Below, one piece after another: positions 1 through 6,802 of a DNA stretch of 16,031 nucleotides. The notes below the pieces were generated by a model, which was given only the letters and a program-made list of their open reading frames with translations, had not been told where the DNA came from and made no database searches. The position numbers and the translations under genes are program-made. The stretch is from contig DGGQ01000196.1 in assembly GCA_002392275.1 (NCBI GenBank), positions 1 through 16,031 of the forward strand, written 5' to 3'. This stretch comes from Treponema sp. UBA3870 (lineage in GTDB: Bacteria > Spirochaetota > Spirochaetia > Treponematales > Treponemataceae). Every line of letters starts with the position of its first letter. Within the stretch, counting starts at the first letter, position 1.

Positions 1-120
1 GCTATGGAGCAGCCGCAAAGCGGGCCACTGGAGCGAACGACAGCATGGAGTGAGTGAAGCGGCTGACCGTTAGGGAACTGCGGAACAGCCGACCTCTGCG
101 ACCAAAGGGAGTAGAGGTAA
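1..120. repeat. GC-rich, hairpin-forming repeat-like segment at left edge
   Basis: This stretch is clearly richer in G and C than the genes that follow and has no convincing reading frame; frame 1 stops at 55-57. It can fold in several ways: CCGC-AAA-GCGG at 14-24, CGGCTG (60-65) with CAGCCG (86-91), and ACCTCT (92-97) with AGAGGT (113-118). The composition and dense inverted repeats suggest a dispersed intergenic repeat or the end of a mobile element cut by the window edge. I do not recognise the family. Confidence 0.4.
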
Positions 121-149
121 CGCCCTTTCTATCTTTTTCCAAAAACCTG

Positions 150-158
150 TGCTATAAT
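150..158 (+). promoter_or_regulatory. Extended -10 promoter for the XRE gene
   Basis: TGCTATAAT is a perfect extended -10 element (TGnTATAAT) 29 nt before the chosen ATG at 188. No good -35 box is visible at the expected distance, which fits an extended -10 promoter. Transcription should start near 165, leaving a leader of about 20 nt that contains a GTGAGG-like ribosome binding site. Confidence 0.6.
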
Positions 159-187
159 TATAGTATCAATTCAAAGTGAGGCATCGG

Positions 188-634
188 ATGGAAGTTCAGG
201 AAATACTCAAGACCCTACGTGAAAAAAATAATCTTACTCAGGAACAAATGGCGAGCCGCGTGAATGTTACAAGACAGGCTGTAAGTAGATGGGAGAACGG
301 AGAGACGCAACCGAATCCACAGATGCTCAAAGTTCTTTCGCGAGAGTTCAACGTTTCCATAAATACTCTGCTTGGAGAACCGAGAAAACTTTTTTGTCAG
401 TGTTGTGGAATGCCGCTAACAGAAGATTCTATGATTAGTCGGGAGCCAGACAATAGTTTTAACGAAGACTATTGCAAATGGTGCTACGTTGATGGCAATT
501 TTATTTACAAACAGAAAGATTCGCTCATCGATTTTCTTTTGGAACACATGCCCAATCCAGAAAATCAGAGCGATGACGAGCGGCGAAAGTTTTTTGACAG
601 TATGCTATCAAAGCTCAAGCACTGGAATGTCTAA
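188..634 (+). CDS. XRE-family transcriptional regulator with C-terminal zinc ribbon
   Basis: 148-residue cytoplasmic protein. Residues 1-62 form a Cro/C1-type helix-turn-helix; the LTQEQMASRVNVTRQAVSRW stretch is the classic recognition region and PNPQMLKVLSREFNV follows it. Residues 70-99 carry a CxCC...CxxC cluster (C70, C72, C73, C96, C99), matching the putative zinc-ribbon domain often fused to or found beside XRE regulators in Firmicutes and spirochetes. I chose ATG 188 over the in-frame GTG at 176 because GTGAGG at 176-181 is well placed as its Shine-Dalgarno site, and an extended -10 promoter lies just upstream. Known from the family: such proteins usually repress nearby genes. Inferred: it may control itself and the ClbS-like gene 120 nt downstream. 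The ligand is unknown. Confidence 0.88.
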   Translation: MEVQEILKTLREKNNLTQEQMASRVNVTRQAVSRWENGETQPNPQMLKVLSREFNVSINTLLGEPRKLFCQCCGMPLTEDSMISREPDNSFNEDYCKWCYVDGNFIYKQKDSLIDFLLEHMPNPENQSDDERRKFFDSMLSKLKHWNV

Positions 635-700
635 TCAACTTAAATGGTTGAACTGGTATGGAAAAGCAACAAGCTGTTTCTTTTGGTGCAACGCGATGCA

Positions 701-709
701 TGATATACT
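701..709 (+). promoter_or_regulatory. Extended -10 promoter for the ClbS-like gene
   Basis: TGATATACT matches TGnTATAAT with one mismatch and lies 44 nt before ATG 754. No strong -35 box is visible. It suggests the ClbS-like gene can be transcribed separately from the upstream XRE gene. Confidence 0.45.
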
Positions 710-753
710 GATGTCATGTTCGGATGTACCGGACTTGCATACAGGAGGACAAA

Positions 754-1305
754 ATGCCAAGACCACATACCAAAGAAGATTTGCTCAAAGCCGCACAGGA
801 AAATTATGACTCGCTTATGAAACTGATTGACGGGCTTTCTGAAACGGAACTCAACACGCCGTTTGATTTTTCTGACCAACCGAGCAAAAAAGAAGCACAC
901 TGGAGCCGCGATAAAAATGTGCGTGACGTACTCATTCACTTGTACGAGTGGCATCAGCTTTTATTGAACTTTCCAAAAAACAATGAGGGTGTAAGCGATA
1001 AAAAATCTGCAATCGCATTTTTACCGAGCGAATATTCATGGAAAACTTATGGTGCAATGAATCTCATGTTCTGGAATCGTCATCAGGAAACAAGTCTCGA
1101 AACTGCAAAAAAGATGTTTGCCCAAAGCCACGCTGCCGCCATGAAGCTCATTAAAGGCTACACCAACGAAGAGCTTTTTACGAAAAAATATTTTCCATGG
1201 ACAGGCAACGCAGCTCTTGGTGACTATTGTGTAAGCGACACATCAAGTCACTACGAGTGGGCCATAAAAAAGATTAAAGCACACAAGAAGAATTGTGGGA
1301 AATAA
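754..1305 (+). CDS. ClbS/DfsB family four-helix-bundle protein (DUF1706)
   Basis: 183-residue soluble protein. The start MPRPHTKEDLLKAAQENYDSL, the central DVLIHLYEWHQLLL and the late TSSHYEWAIKKIKAHKK are typical of the ClbS/DfsB family, which is related in fold to DinB-type helical bundles. The founder, ClbS, protects colibactin producers by opening the toxin's cyclopropane warhead. Most homologues, probably including this one, sit in genomes without colibactin and have no known substrate. ATG 754 is chosen over the in-frame ATG at 724 because AGGAGG at 743-748 sits 5 nt upstream of it. It follows the XRE gene and converges with the AraC/GyrI gene, with only 2 nt between the two stop codons. 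Function as a detoxification or resistance factor is inferred. Confidence 0.85.
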   Translation: MPRPHTKEDLLKAAQENYDSLMKLIDGLSETELNTPFDFSDQPSKKEAHWSRDKNVRDVLIHLYEWHQLLLNFPKNNEGVSDKKSAIAFLPSEYSWKTYGAMNLMFWNRHQETSLETAKKMFAQSHAAAMKLIKGYTNEELFTKKYFPWTGNAALGDYCVSDTSSHYEWAIKKIKAHKKNCGK

Positions 1306-1307
1306 AT

Positions 1308-2210
1308 CTACTTCCTCTTCACTGGAATCCAGATGGCTGACTCATAATCTGCGGCAGAGGAATCGCCTTTCATGTAGTACTCGATGTTCATGCCCATGGC
1401 GATTTCCCAGTCGGTATTTCCTGGAAGCCATTCGTTGAAAATCTTAGTGTTCAAAGATTGCAGCGCGCCGGGAAGAGGACCTTTGCTTAAAAATTTGGCC
1501 CATGTTGTTTTGTGAATCTTGTAAAGCGAAAGACCTTCTGGAATATCGCCACCTTCATACTTGCCGGCAATCATATAGCGGAAGGTTTTTGAATTGTTGT
1601 CGTCAATACAAACGCCAAACATTCCAATGTGGTTTTTGAGGATTGCGTCTTCAATTGCATTTTCCGGTTTGCAGATTTGCCATGCCTTTGCCAGATACTT
1701 TTTGTTCATTTCGTCCCAGAATTTTGGCACTTTTTCGTAGCCTTGGTTAAAAACAAATTCTCTCTCAAAACCAATGACAGTAAACTCTGCCGCGTCTTCA
1801 ATAATGTAATCCATTTTGTTTCCCCCTTGGATTGTGATATTGATTTTAAGAGGAAGAAAAGTTTTGAGTCTGTGTGGTTCGTTTTTCAGCTGTATCGGAG
1901 TGACACCATGAAAGCGCGAGAAAGCCTTGGTAAAACTGTCGGGAGTGTCGTAACCGTAGTCCAGAGCTGCGTCAATTACTTTTTTGCCTGAAAGAATATC
2001 CAGCGCCGCAAGATAAAGCCGCCTGTTCCGGACATACTCCGCAATCGAAAACCCGGTCATAATCGCAAAGCCCTTCTGAAGATAAAAAGCCGAAACCCCG
2101 ACCTCCCGCGCAACCTTTCCAATGCCAAAATTGTCGTCCAGTTCCGCGTCCTCCAGAATCTGCTCCTCCAAAATGTCTATCGTTTTCCGAATGCAGCTCA
2201 ACCATTCCAT
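1308..2210 (-). CDS. AraC-type regulator with GyrI-like effector-binding domain
   Basis: 300 residues. The N-terminal part (about 5-110) is an AraC/XylS double helix-turn-helix; SAFYLQKGFAIMTGFSIAEY is the first and AALDYGYDTPDSFTKAFSRF the second, closed by GVTPIQ. The C-terminal part (about 135-300) is a GyrI-like/AraC-E-bind domain. This Rob-like order (DNA-binding first, ligand domain last) is typical of regulators that sense hydrophobic drugs or other small molecules. The start at 2210 is supported by a GAGG motif about 8 nt upstream and a TGGTATCAT extended -10 on the minus strand. It converges tightly with the ClbS-like gene, so it is not in an operon with it, although both fit a xenobiotic-response theme. 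The regulated genes cannot be read from the sequence. Confidence 0.9.
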   Translation of the reverse strand: MEWLSCIRKTIDILEEQILEDAELDDNFGIGKVAREVGVSAFYLQKGFAIMTGFSIAEYVRNRRLYLAALDILSGKKVIDAALDYGYDTPDSFTKAFSRFHGVTPIQLKNEPHRLKTFLPLKINITIQGGNKMDYIIEDAAEFTVIGFEREFVFNQGYEKVPKFWDEMNKKYLAKAWQICKPENAIEDAILKNHIGMFGVCIDDNNSKTFRYMIAGKYEGGDIPEGLSLYKIHKTTWAKFLSKGPLPGALQSLNTKIFNEWLPGNTDWEIAMGMNIEYYMKGDSSAADYESAIWIPVKRK

Positions 2211-2223
2211 ATCAAAACCTCTA

Positions 2224-2259
2224 TCCTCTTATGATACCATTTTACCGTCCAAAAGAGGA
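2224..2259 (-). promoter_or_regulatory. Promoter and inverted repeat upstream of the AraC/GyrI gene
   Basis: On the minus strand, TGGTATCAT (complement of 2231-2239) is an extended -10 element. It lies between the arms of a 7-bp inverted repeat, TCCTCTT (2224-2230) and AAGAGGA (2253-2259). The arrangement could be an autoregulatory operator, but AraC-type proteins more often bind direct repeats, so this role is tentative. Confidence 0.4.
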
Positions 2260-2383
2260 GTTCTCCCGACATTTTTTGCAAAGTTTTGTCCGATTTGATT
2301 TTAGGAGCGCAGGTTTTTCTTAGTTACCAGTTTCATGATTAAACCAAGTTCTTCAACATTCCATAGTAAAGCTATCCTTTCGC

Positions 2384-2413
2384 TTGACAAGTTAGCATAA
2401 GATAACATAAAAT
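2384..2413 (+). promoter_or_regulatory. Promoter with GTTA-N8-TAAC operator for the DUF6796/ATC-hydrolase unit
   Basis: A perfect -35 box TTGACA (2384-2389) and a TAAAAT -10 box (2408-2413) are 18 nt apart. The spacer contains the palindrome-like site GTTAGCATAAGATAAC (2391-2406), which has the same GTTA-N8-TAAC form as the sites in the feo promoter. The 18 nt TTTCGCTTGACAAGTTAG at 2378-2395 recur exactly at 3810-3827 in that promoter. Regulator binding here would cover the spacer and should repress. Confidence 0.65.
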
Positions 2414-2442
2414 GATTTTCCATAGACCAGTGAGGCGGTATT

Positions 2443-3102
2443 ATGGATAAGATGTATTTTGTTTTTTCATGCTTGGGTTTTGTCGGCGGACTTCTCTGCT
2501 GCACGGGAGACATTTTTTTTGATTTGAAAGGACGCGGAAACAAAAAACTTGGAACTTCAAAAAACATCGACAGCAACTGGATCAAAATGGCGGACTGGAG
2601 ATTCGGTCTTTCCATTGCACTTGCGTTGGTCGGGGATTCTCTTGTGTGCCTTGGATTTTATTCGCTTGGTATGCAGATTGCGGCGACACATCCGGTGCTC
2701 GGTTATCTTACTTTGGGCTTCGGATATTTCGGTTCTTTTGCCGGAATCTTGATTCATACCATGTGCTGCGTTCAGGCTTTGATTTACAAGGGTGCCATGA
2801 AACGAGGCTCTCTAGAAATTGCAGATGACATTCTTGAAAAAATCTACAGGCAGATTGCAGTTCCATTTTTAGCTGGCTACATGATTCTTCTTGCGCCCAC
2901 AATCACGGTGATTGTTGCAATTTTAAACGGCGCGCTCAATGTTCCGAAATTTTGCGTTCTTTTAAATCCGCTTGTGTTTTTGATTGTGGGCATAAGCTTT
3001 AGAAAAATCAATCCGAAAACATTTCAGGATTTACCGGGAATAATTATGCCGAGCCTTGGACTTGCCATGTTCGGTTTAATCGGAATGTTGAATCTGGGGT
3101 AG
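2443..3102 (+). CDS. Polytopic membrane protein, DUF6796-like
   Basis: 219 residues with about six hydrophobic segments, roughly at 5-27, 50-75, 83-112, 135-160, 163-185 and 195-218. I see no transporter signature, nucleotide-binding site or obvious catalytic motif. The hydrophobic pattern and the early GxxGGLLCCTGDIFFD stretch resemble the uncharacterised DUF6796 family; this is recall, not a search. GAGGCGG 5 nt upstream supports ATG 2443. It is followed 29 nt later by an ATC-hydrolase-family gene on the same strand, so the two are probably co-transcribed from the operator-bearing promoter at 2384-2413. Because that promoter shares its operator with feoAB, an iron- or metal-linked role is inferred, but the biochemical role is unknown. 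Confidence 0.75.
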   Translation: MDKMYFVFSCLGFVGGLLCCTGDIFFDLKGRGNKKLGTSKNIDSNWIKMADWRFGLSIALALVGDSLVCLGFYSLGMQIAATHPVLGYLTLGFGYFGSFAGILIHTMCCVQALIYKGAMKRGSLEIADDILEKIYRQIAVPFLAGYMILLAPTITVIVAILNGALNVPKFCVLLNPLVFLIVGISFRKINPKTFQDLPGIIMPSLGLAMFGLIGMLNLG

Positions 3103-3131
3103 ACTGCGGTGGAATATGTGGAGTGCAAAAA

Positions 3132-3743
3132 ATGAAAGATGCTTCAAAAATTTTAAAAGGAAAAAAATTCATAAAAAAAGAAATCGAAAAAAAACTTGGT
3201 TCTGAAATGTGTGCGGAAGTGTGGAATCTGGCAAACGAAAAACTTGAGGTGATGATTGAAAAATATTCTGGACTGCCAAAAGGTGTCGAAGCTCATACGC
3301 GCGGATTCATTTTTCCGGCTGCGGCAATCTATCTTTCATTAAAAGAAAAAGCCCAGAGTCAGGCATACGAAATTATGCAGAATACGATGAAAGAAAAATC
3401 ATTAAAAACAGGGAAGTCGCTTGCACGCATGACTCATATTCCGGGATTTAAAAAATTTTTTATCAAGATGTGGGATTCCATGAGCCGTAAACTTTTCGGA
3501 GAGGCAGCCGGATTTCAAAATATTTTTTATGCATGTCCAAAAGGCGAATTCCGAATGGACATAACCCGATGTCCGTACAACAAATATCTGACGGAAGCTG
3601 GATGTCCTGAACTTACGGAACTTTTTTGCGAAAATGATGTTTACAGCTATGGAAATCTTCCGGGCTTGAAGTTTACGCGGACAAAAACATTGGGAACCGG
3701 CGGAGACTGCTGTGATTTTAAAATGGAACTGATAAAAAAATAG
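3132..3743 (+). CDS. L-2-amino-thiazoline-4-carboxylic acid hydrolase family protein (first copy)
   Basis: 203 residues, soluble. The C-terminal half has the family pattern FRMDITRCPYNKYLTEAG, then CPEL..LFCENDVYSYG and TLGTGGDCCDFKMEL. The founding enzyme (AtcB of Pseudomonas) opens 2-amino-thiazoline-4-carboxylate to S-carbamoyl-cysteine, but most members act on unknown substrates and many bacterial genomes carry several. ATG 3132 is chosen because GGAG at 3120-3123 is 8 nt upstream; an in-frame GTG at 3123 overlaps that motif. The N-terminal third is lysine-rich and helical. It is the second gene of the operator-controlled unit beginning at 2443. A second, divergent member lies at 11622. 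The native substrate is not predictable. Confidence 0.82.
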   Translation: MKDASKILKGKKFIKKEIEKKLGSEMCAEVWNLANEKLEVMIEKYSGLPKGVEAHTRGFIFPAAAIYLSLKEKAQSQAYEIMQNTMKEKSLKTGKSLARMTHIPGFKKFFIKMWDSMSRKLFGEAAGFQNIFYACPKGEFRMDITRCPYNKYLTEAGCPELTELFCENDVYSYGNLPGLKFTRTKTLGTGGDCCDFKMELIKK

Positions 3744-3815
3744 TTTTCTGTAATCAATAATCCATGACATTATCTTTAAATGAAAATAACCCATCCTCTG
3801 GTGATTTTGTTTCGC

Positions 3816-3844
3816 TTGACAAGTTAGATGGGGGTAACTATAAT
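3816..3844 (+). promoter_or_regulatory. Consensus promoter of the feo operon
   Basis: TTGACA (3816-3821), a 17-nt spacer and TATAAT (3839-3844) form a perfect consensus sigma-70-type promoter. Such a strong promoter needs a repressor, and two palindromic sites lie within and just after it. Transcription would start near 3851 and give a leader of about 25 nt before feoA. Confidence 0.85.
3823..3838 (+). promoter_or_regulatory. Operator site 1 of the feo promoter (GTTA-N8-TAAC)
   Basis: GTTAGATGGGGGTAAC fills the spacer between the -35 and -10 boxes. It matches the 16-nt pattern GTTA-N8-TAAC but lacks the inner C of the right arm (GTAAC rather than CTAAC). Its start lies 22 nt, two helical turns, before the start of site 2, so two repressor dimers could bind on the same face of the DNA. 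Confidence 0.55.
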
Positions 3845-3862
3845 GTTAGCAATATCTAACAT
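3843..3862 (+). promoter_or_regulatory. Operator site 2 of the feo promoter (ATGTTAG-N6-CTAACAT)
   Basis: Perfect 7-bp arms ATGTTAG and CTAACAT around a 6-nt centre give a 20-bp palindrome overlapping the last bases of the -10 box and the likely transcription start. The half-site GTTAG/CTAAC recalls DtxR/IdeR-type iron boxes, but the spacer is 6 nt rather than 1, so the regulator family is open. Repression of feo by a metal-loaded regulator is the natural reading. Confidence 0.7.
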
Positions 3863-3875
3863 CAAAGAGGAACGA

Positions 3876-4106
3876 ATGAAAAAAATATCGGAATTAAAAA
3901 AGGATTCAAAAGCTGTGATTGCTTCGATTAACGGTGATTCCCGTTTTGTAAATAGAATTACTTCCATTGGACTTACACCAGGATGCAGCATTTCAATCAT
4001 CAAAAATGAAAAGCGCAGGCCGCTCCTTGTTTATTCCCGCGACACGATGATTGCGTTGAACCGCAGGGAATGTGACGGAATTGAAGTTGAGGAGCTTGCA
4101 GTATGA
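3876..4106 (+). CDS. feoA: Ferrous iron transport protein A
   Basis: 76 residues, the usual size for FeoA. It is an SH3-like small protein; SRFVNRITSIGLTPGCSISIIKN and DTMIALNRRECDGIEVEEL are the family core (RL.s.Gl.pG...iala...a..I.v). FeoA works at the inner face of the membrane with FeoB in Fe2+ uptake and is thought to assist FeoB gating or GTP hydrolysis. ATG 3876 is chosen because AAAGAGG ends 5 nt upstream. An in-frame extension to 3828 would read through the promoter and operator and is rejected. Its stop overlaps the feoB start (ATGA), so the two are translationally coupled. It is the first gene of the operator-controlled iron operon. Confidence 0.93.
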   Translation: MKKISELKKDSKAVIASINGDSRFVNRITSIGLTPGCSISIIKNEKRRPLLVYSRDTMIALNRRECDGIEVEELAV

Positions 4107-6127
4107 CAGAAAAAAATGAAACGGTAATTGCCTTGCTCGGACAGCCCAACTCTGGAAAATCAACTTTGTTCAATGCTCTTACCGGTTTGAAGCAGCATGT
4201 CGGAAACTGGCCTGGAAAAACGGTTGAAAAAAAAGAAGGAAAATTTGAGCACAACGGTAAAAAATATCTTGTGGCTGATTTGCCTGGAAGCTATAGCCTG
4301 AGCGCAAACTCCGATGAAGAAATCATAACCCGCGATTATATTGCATCTGGAAAAGCAGATGTCGTCTGTATTCTTGCGGACAGTTCGCAGCTGGAAAGAA
4401 GCCTTTACATGCTTGCTGATTATGCGGGTATTACTGTTCCAACTTTTCTTCTATTAAATATGAGCGATGTTGCCGCTGGACAAGGAAAGCAGATTGATGC
4501 TGATGCAATAAGCAAGAAGCTGGGAATTCCTGTCGTGCTTTTTTCTGCTCAGAATAAAAAGAATTACGATGGATTTTATTCAGCCCTTGAGCAGGTTGTG
4601 AACAATAAAAACGTTCTTTCTGCTGATTCCCTTGAATTGAAATATAGAACCATTCCCGAATACACAAAACTGAAATCTTTTGTTAAAGACAATATTATTC
4701 CCGGATATTCTTCAATGTGGATTGCAGAAAAAGCTGTTGAAGGCGATGCTCCTGTTATTGCGAAAATCAAATCCAGTCTGAATGACGGGGATAGAAATCA
4801 GTTTGAAGAGACGGTTGCGAATCTAAAAAATGGAGTCCTGCTTACCGGATCCAAAAAATTTGAGTGGATAGATTCTATTCTCGATGGAACCGTAAAATCA
4901 GAAAAAAAGACAAGAAAGCTTGGAAAGTTCGACCGCTTGATAACGCACAGAATCTGTGGAAAGCCTGTTGTCGTTCTGATTGTCCTTTTTGGATTGATTG
5001 CGTCTTTCATACCCGCGCTTCCTTTTATGGGAATTGGAAGTGCTGTAGGTGCAATTGCAAATCCTGTTTCAAGTTGGCTCACAGGTATAAATTGTCCTCC
5101 GTTTGTGATTGCAATAATCTGCGATGTCGTAATCAACTCGCTTGGATTCATTTTGAAAATGCTTGGCTTTGTGTTTGGCGTGACGCTTGTGTTCGGCCTT
5201 CTTGAGGAAATCGGAGTTATGGCCCGAATCTCCTATGTGTTCGACAACACTATGTCAAAACTTGGTTTGCAGGGAAAATCAATAATGCCGTTCCTTGTAA
5301 GTTTTGGATGCACAATGGGTGGAGCTGCCGGTGCGCGTGTTATTGACAACTGGGGACAAAAAGTTTTGACGATAGCTCTTGCATGGGCAATTCCGTGTGG
5401 TGCTGCCTGGGCTGTGGTTCCAATGCTCTCATCAGTCTGGTTTGGTGCCTGGGCCCCATTGATAATAGTTGCAATCCTTGCCGTGATGGTTCTGCACATG
5501 TGGATTACCTCAAAAATATTCGGACATTCGCTTGTAAAAAAGGAGGATCGCTGCGGAATGATTATGGAGCTTCCTCCTTATCACAAGCCAAGGTGGGGCA
5601 GTCTGTTCCGTTATGTTCTTGGACGCACAAAGGACACTTTCTTCCGGGTACTTAAGGTCGTGCTTATTGTTTCTTTTGTCTTCTGGCTGCTCACGTTTAC
5701 AACAAGCGGCTCAATGGACAATTCCATTCTGTACAAAGTCGGAAAATTTATTGAGCCTGTGACGAAAATATTCGGCCTTGGATGGAAAACTTTTATGGCG
5801 TTCATTGCATCTTCCATTGGAAAGGAGGGCGCGATAGGCGTTCTAAGTACAATCTTTACTGACCATAGCATGCTTACTGTCGGCGGTACGGTTGCCGGTG
5901 GTGCGGTCGCAAATATCAATGAGCTTCTTGTTGCCAATGTTGCGAAACCAGAGGCGCTTGCATTTATCTTTGCGGTGACATTCAACATGCCATGTGTTGT
6001 TGCGCTTGCGGCGACTTATCAGGAAACTCATTCGGCAAAATGGACCGCAATTATTGCACTGTATTATACTTTGGGCGCATTGCTTCTTGCGTGTGTCGCA
6101 TATCATATCGGTGTTTTGATTTGGTGA
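4103..6127 (+). CDS. feoB: Ferrous iron transporter B
   Basis: 674-residue inner-membrane Fe2+ transporter with an N-terminal G domain: G1 GQPNSGKST (13-21), switch I GNWPGKTV (34-41), G3 DLPG (59-62), G4 NMSD (119-122) and G5 SA near 148. A GDI-like helical spacer follows, and from about residue 285 a polytopic membrane domain. The first gate-like motif reads FGCTMGGAAGARVID around C403, instead of the common GCNVPAIMATR type; the second is FNMPCVVALAATYQET around C631. It is shorter than the roughly 770 residues of the E. coli protein, as is common in anaerobes. It overlaps feoA by 4 nt and lies 1 nt before the feoC-like gene. Confidence is high; the altered gate motif is a point of interest. 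Confidence 0.96.
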   Translation: MTEKNETVIALLGQPNSGKSTLFNALTGLKQHVGNWPGKTVEKKEGKFEHNGKKYLVADLPGSYSLSANSDEEIITRDYIASGKADVVCILADSSQLERSLYMLADYAGITVPTFLLLNMSDVAAGQGKQIDADAISKKLGIPVVLFSAQNKKNYDGFYSALEQVVNNKNVLSADSLELKYRTIPEYTKLKSFVKDNIIPGYSSMWIAEKAVEGDAPVIAKIKSSLNDGDRNQFEETVANLKNGVLLTGSKKFEWIDSILDGTVKSEKKTRKLGKFDRLITHRICGKPVVVLIVLFGLIASFIPALPFMGIGSAVGAIANPVSSWLTGINCPPFVIAIICDVVINSLGFILKMLGFVFGVTLVFGLLEEIGVMARISYVFDNTMSKLGLQGKSIMPFLVSFGCTMGGAAGARVIDNWGQKVLTIALAWAIPCGAAWAVVPMLSSVWFGAWAPLIIVAILAVMVLHMWITSKIFGHSLVKKEDRCGMIMELPPYHKPRWGSLFRYVLGRTKDTFFRVLKVVLIVSFVFWLLTFTTSGSMDNSILYKVGKFIEPVTKIFGLGWKTFMAFIASSIGKEGAIGVLSTIFTDHSMLTVGGTVAGGAVANINELLVANVAKPEALAFIFAVTFNMPCVVALAATYQETHSAKWTAIIALYYTLGALLLACVAYHIGVLIW

Positions 6128-6128
6128 T

Positions 6129-6392
6129 ATGGAGAGCTTGTTGAATTTACTGAAGGACGGACGATCCCGCTCGATTGAAATGCTTGCTTCCGAGCTTCAC
6201 ACCACGGGCGATGACGTTCTTCGTAAAATTGAATTTCTAGAGCGTTCTGGAATTGTCCGCAGAGTTGTAACGTCCTGTTCCGGTTGCAGCTCTTGTCCGG
6301 GCAATTCAAAGGGCGGTAAGAAAAAATGTCCTGCGTGTATGCCAAAAGATGGATTTAAAAACATGGGCATCATGTGGGAAGTCGTAATCTGA
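6129..6392 (+). CDS. feoC: FeoC-like winged-helix protein with Cys cluster
   Basis: 87 residues. The first 45 are a winged-helix/DtxR-like fold (LLNLLKDGRSRSIEMLASEL, then VLRKIEFLERSGIVRRVV). Residues 50-70 carry five cysteines as CSGCSSC...CPAC (C50, C53, C56, C67, C70), the pattern of the FeoC class proposed to bind an oxygen-sensitive Fe-S cluster. FeoC proteins regulate or stabilise FeoB; a role as iron or oxygen sensor is inferred. The start ATG 6129 lies 1 nt after the feoB stop, so translation depends on coupling. The tail DGFKNMGIMWEVVI has no known role. The symbol rests on position and motif together. Confidence 0.85.
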   Translation: MESLLNLLKDGRSRSIEMLASELHTTGDDVLRKIEFLERSGIVRRVVTSCSGCSSCPGNSKGGKKKCPACMPKDGFKNMGIMWEVVI

Positions 6393-6407
6393 GATAGGAC
6401 GGAAAAA

Positions 6408-6779
6408 ATGGGAACGTTGATTGTTGTATTGATTTTAATTGCAGTACTTGTGCTTGCCGTGTTGAGTGTAATCAGGCGTGTAAAATATGGTTCATCATGT
6501 TGCGGCACCCACGATGCTGCTCCTTCAAAAATCAAAGTGCGCGACAAAAATGCGTCCCATTATCAATATGCGTACAATATTTCAATAGACGGAATGCATT
6601 GTTCGCATTGTGTCCGGCGTGTGGAAAACGCTCTCAATTTGCAGGATGGTGTCTGGGCAAAAGTGAGCCTTGAAAAAAAATCTGCGCTTGTGCGTTCAAA
6701 GACACCGCTTGAAGAAAAAGCGGTTTCTAAAATTGTTTCAGATGCCGGGTATATTGTGACCCGCTTTGAAAAAATATAA
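6408..6779 (+). CDS. FeoB-associated membrane-anchored HMA-domain protein
   Basis: 123 residues. Residues 3-22 form one transmembrane helix followed by VIRRVKYGSSCCG, which resembles the small FeoB-associated Cys-rich membrane proteins. The rest (about 54-123) is a heavy-metal-associated ferredoxin-like domain with a GMHCSHC metal site (C65, C68). This looks like a fusion of the two families. It is probably anchored in the inner membrane with the HMA domain in the cytoplasm, where it could pass metal between FeoB and the downstream P1B ATPase or act as a metallochaperone; that role is inferred. AGGACGG 5 nt before ATG 6408 supports the start. It sits 15 nt after feoC in the operon. Confidence 0.82.
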   Translation: MGTLIVVLILIAVLVLAVLSVIRRVKYGSSCCGTHDAAPSKIKVRDKNASHYQYAYNISIDGMHCSHCVRRVENALNLQDGVWAKVSLEKKSALVRSKTPLEEKAVSKIVSDAGYIVTRFEKI

Positions 6780-6802
6780 ACACATTCGATAAGGAGAAAA
6801 AA

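Noticed and set aside
3843..3862. Classical IdeR/DtxR iron box
   Set aside because: The half-sites are similar, but the arms are 6 nt apart rather than 1, so the regulator family cannot be named from the site.
3828..3875. N-terminal extension of FeoA starting MGVTIMLAISNIKEER
   Set aside because: It would be translated from the promoter and operator themselves, upstream of the transcription start; ATG 3876 has a good ribosome binding site and gives the normal FeoA length.
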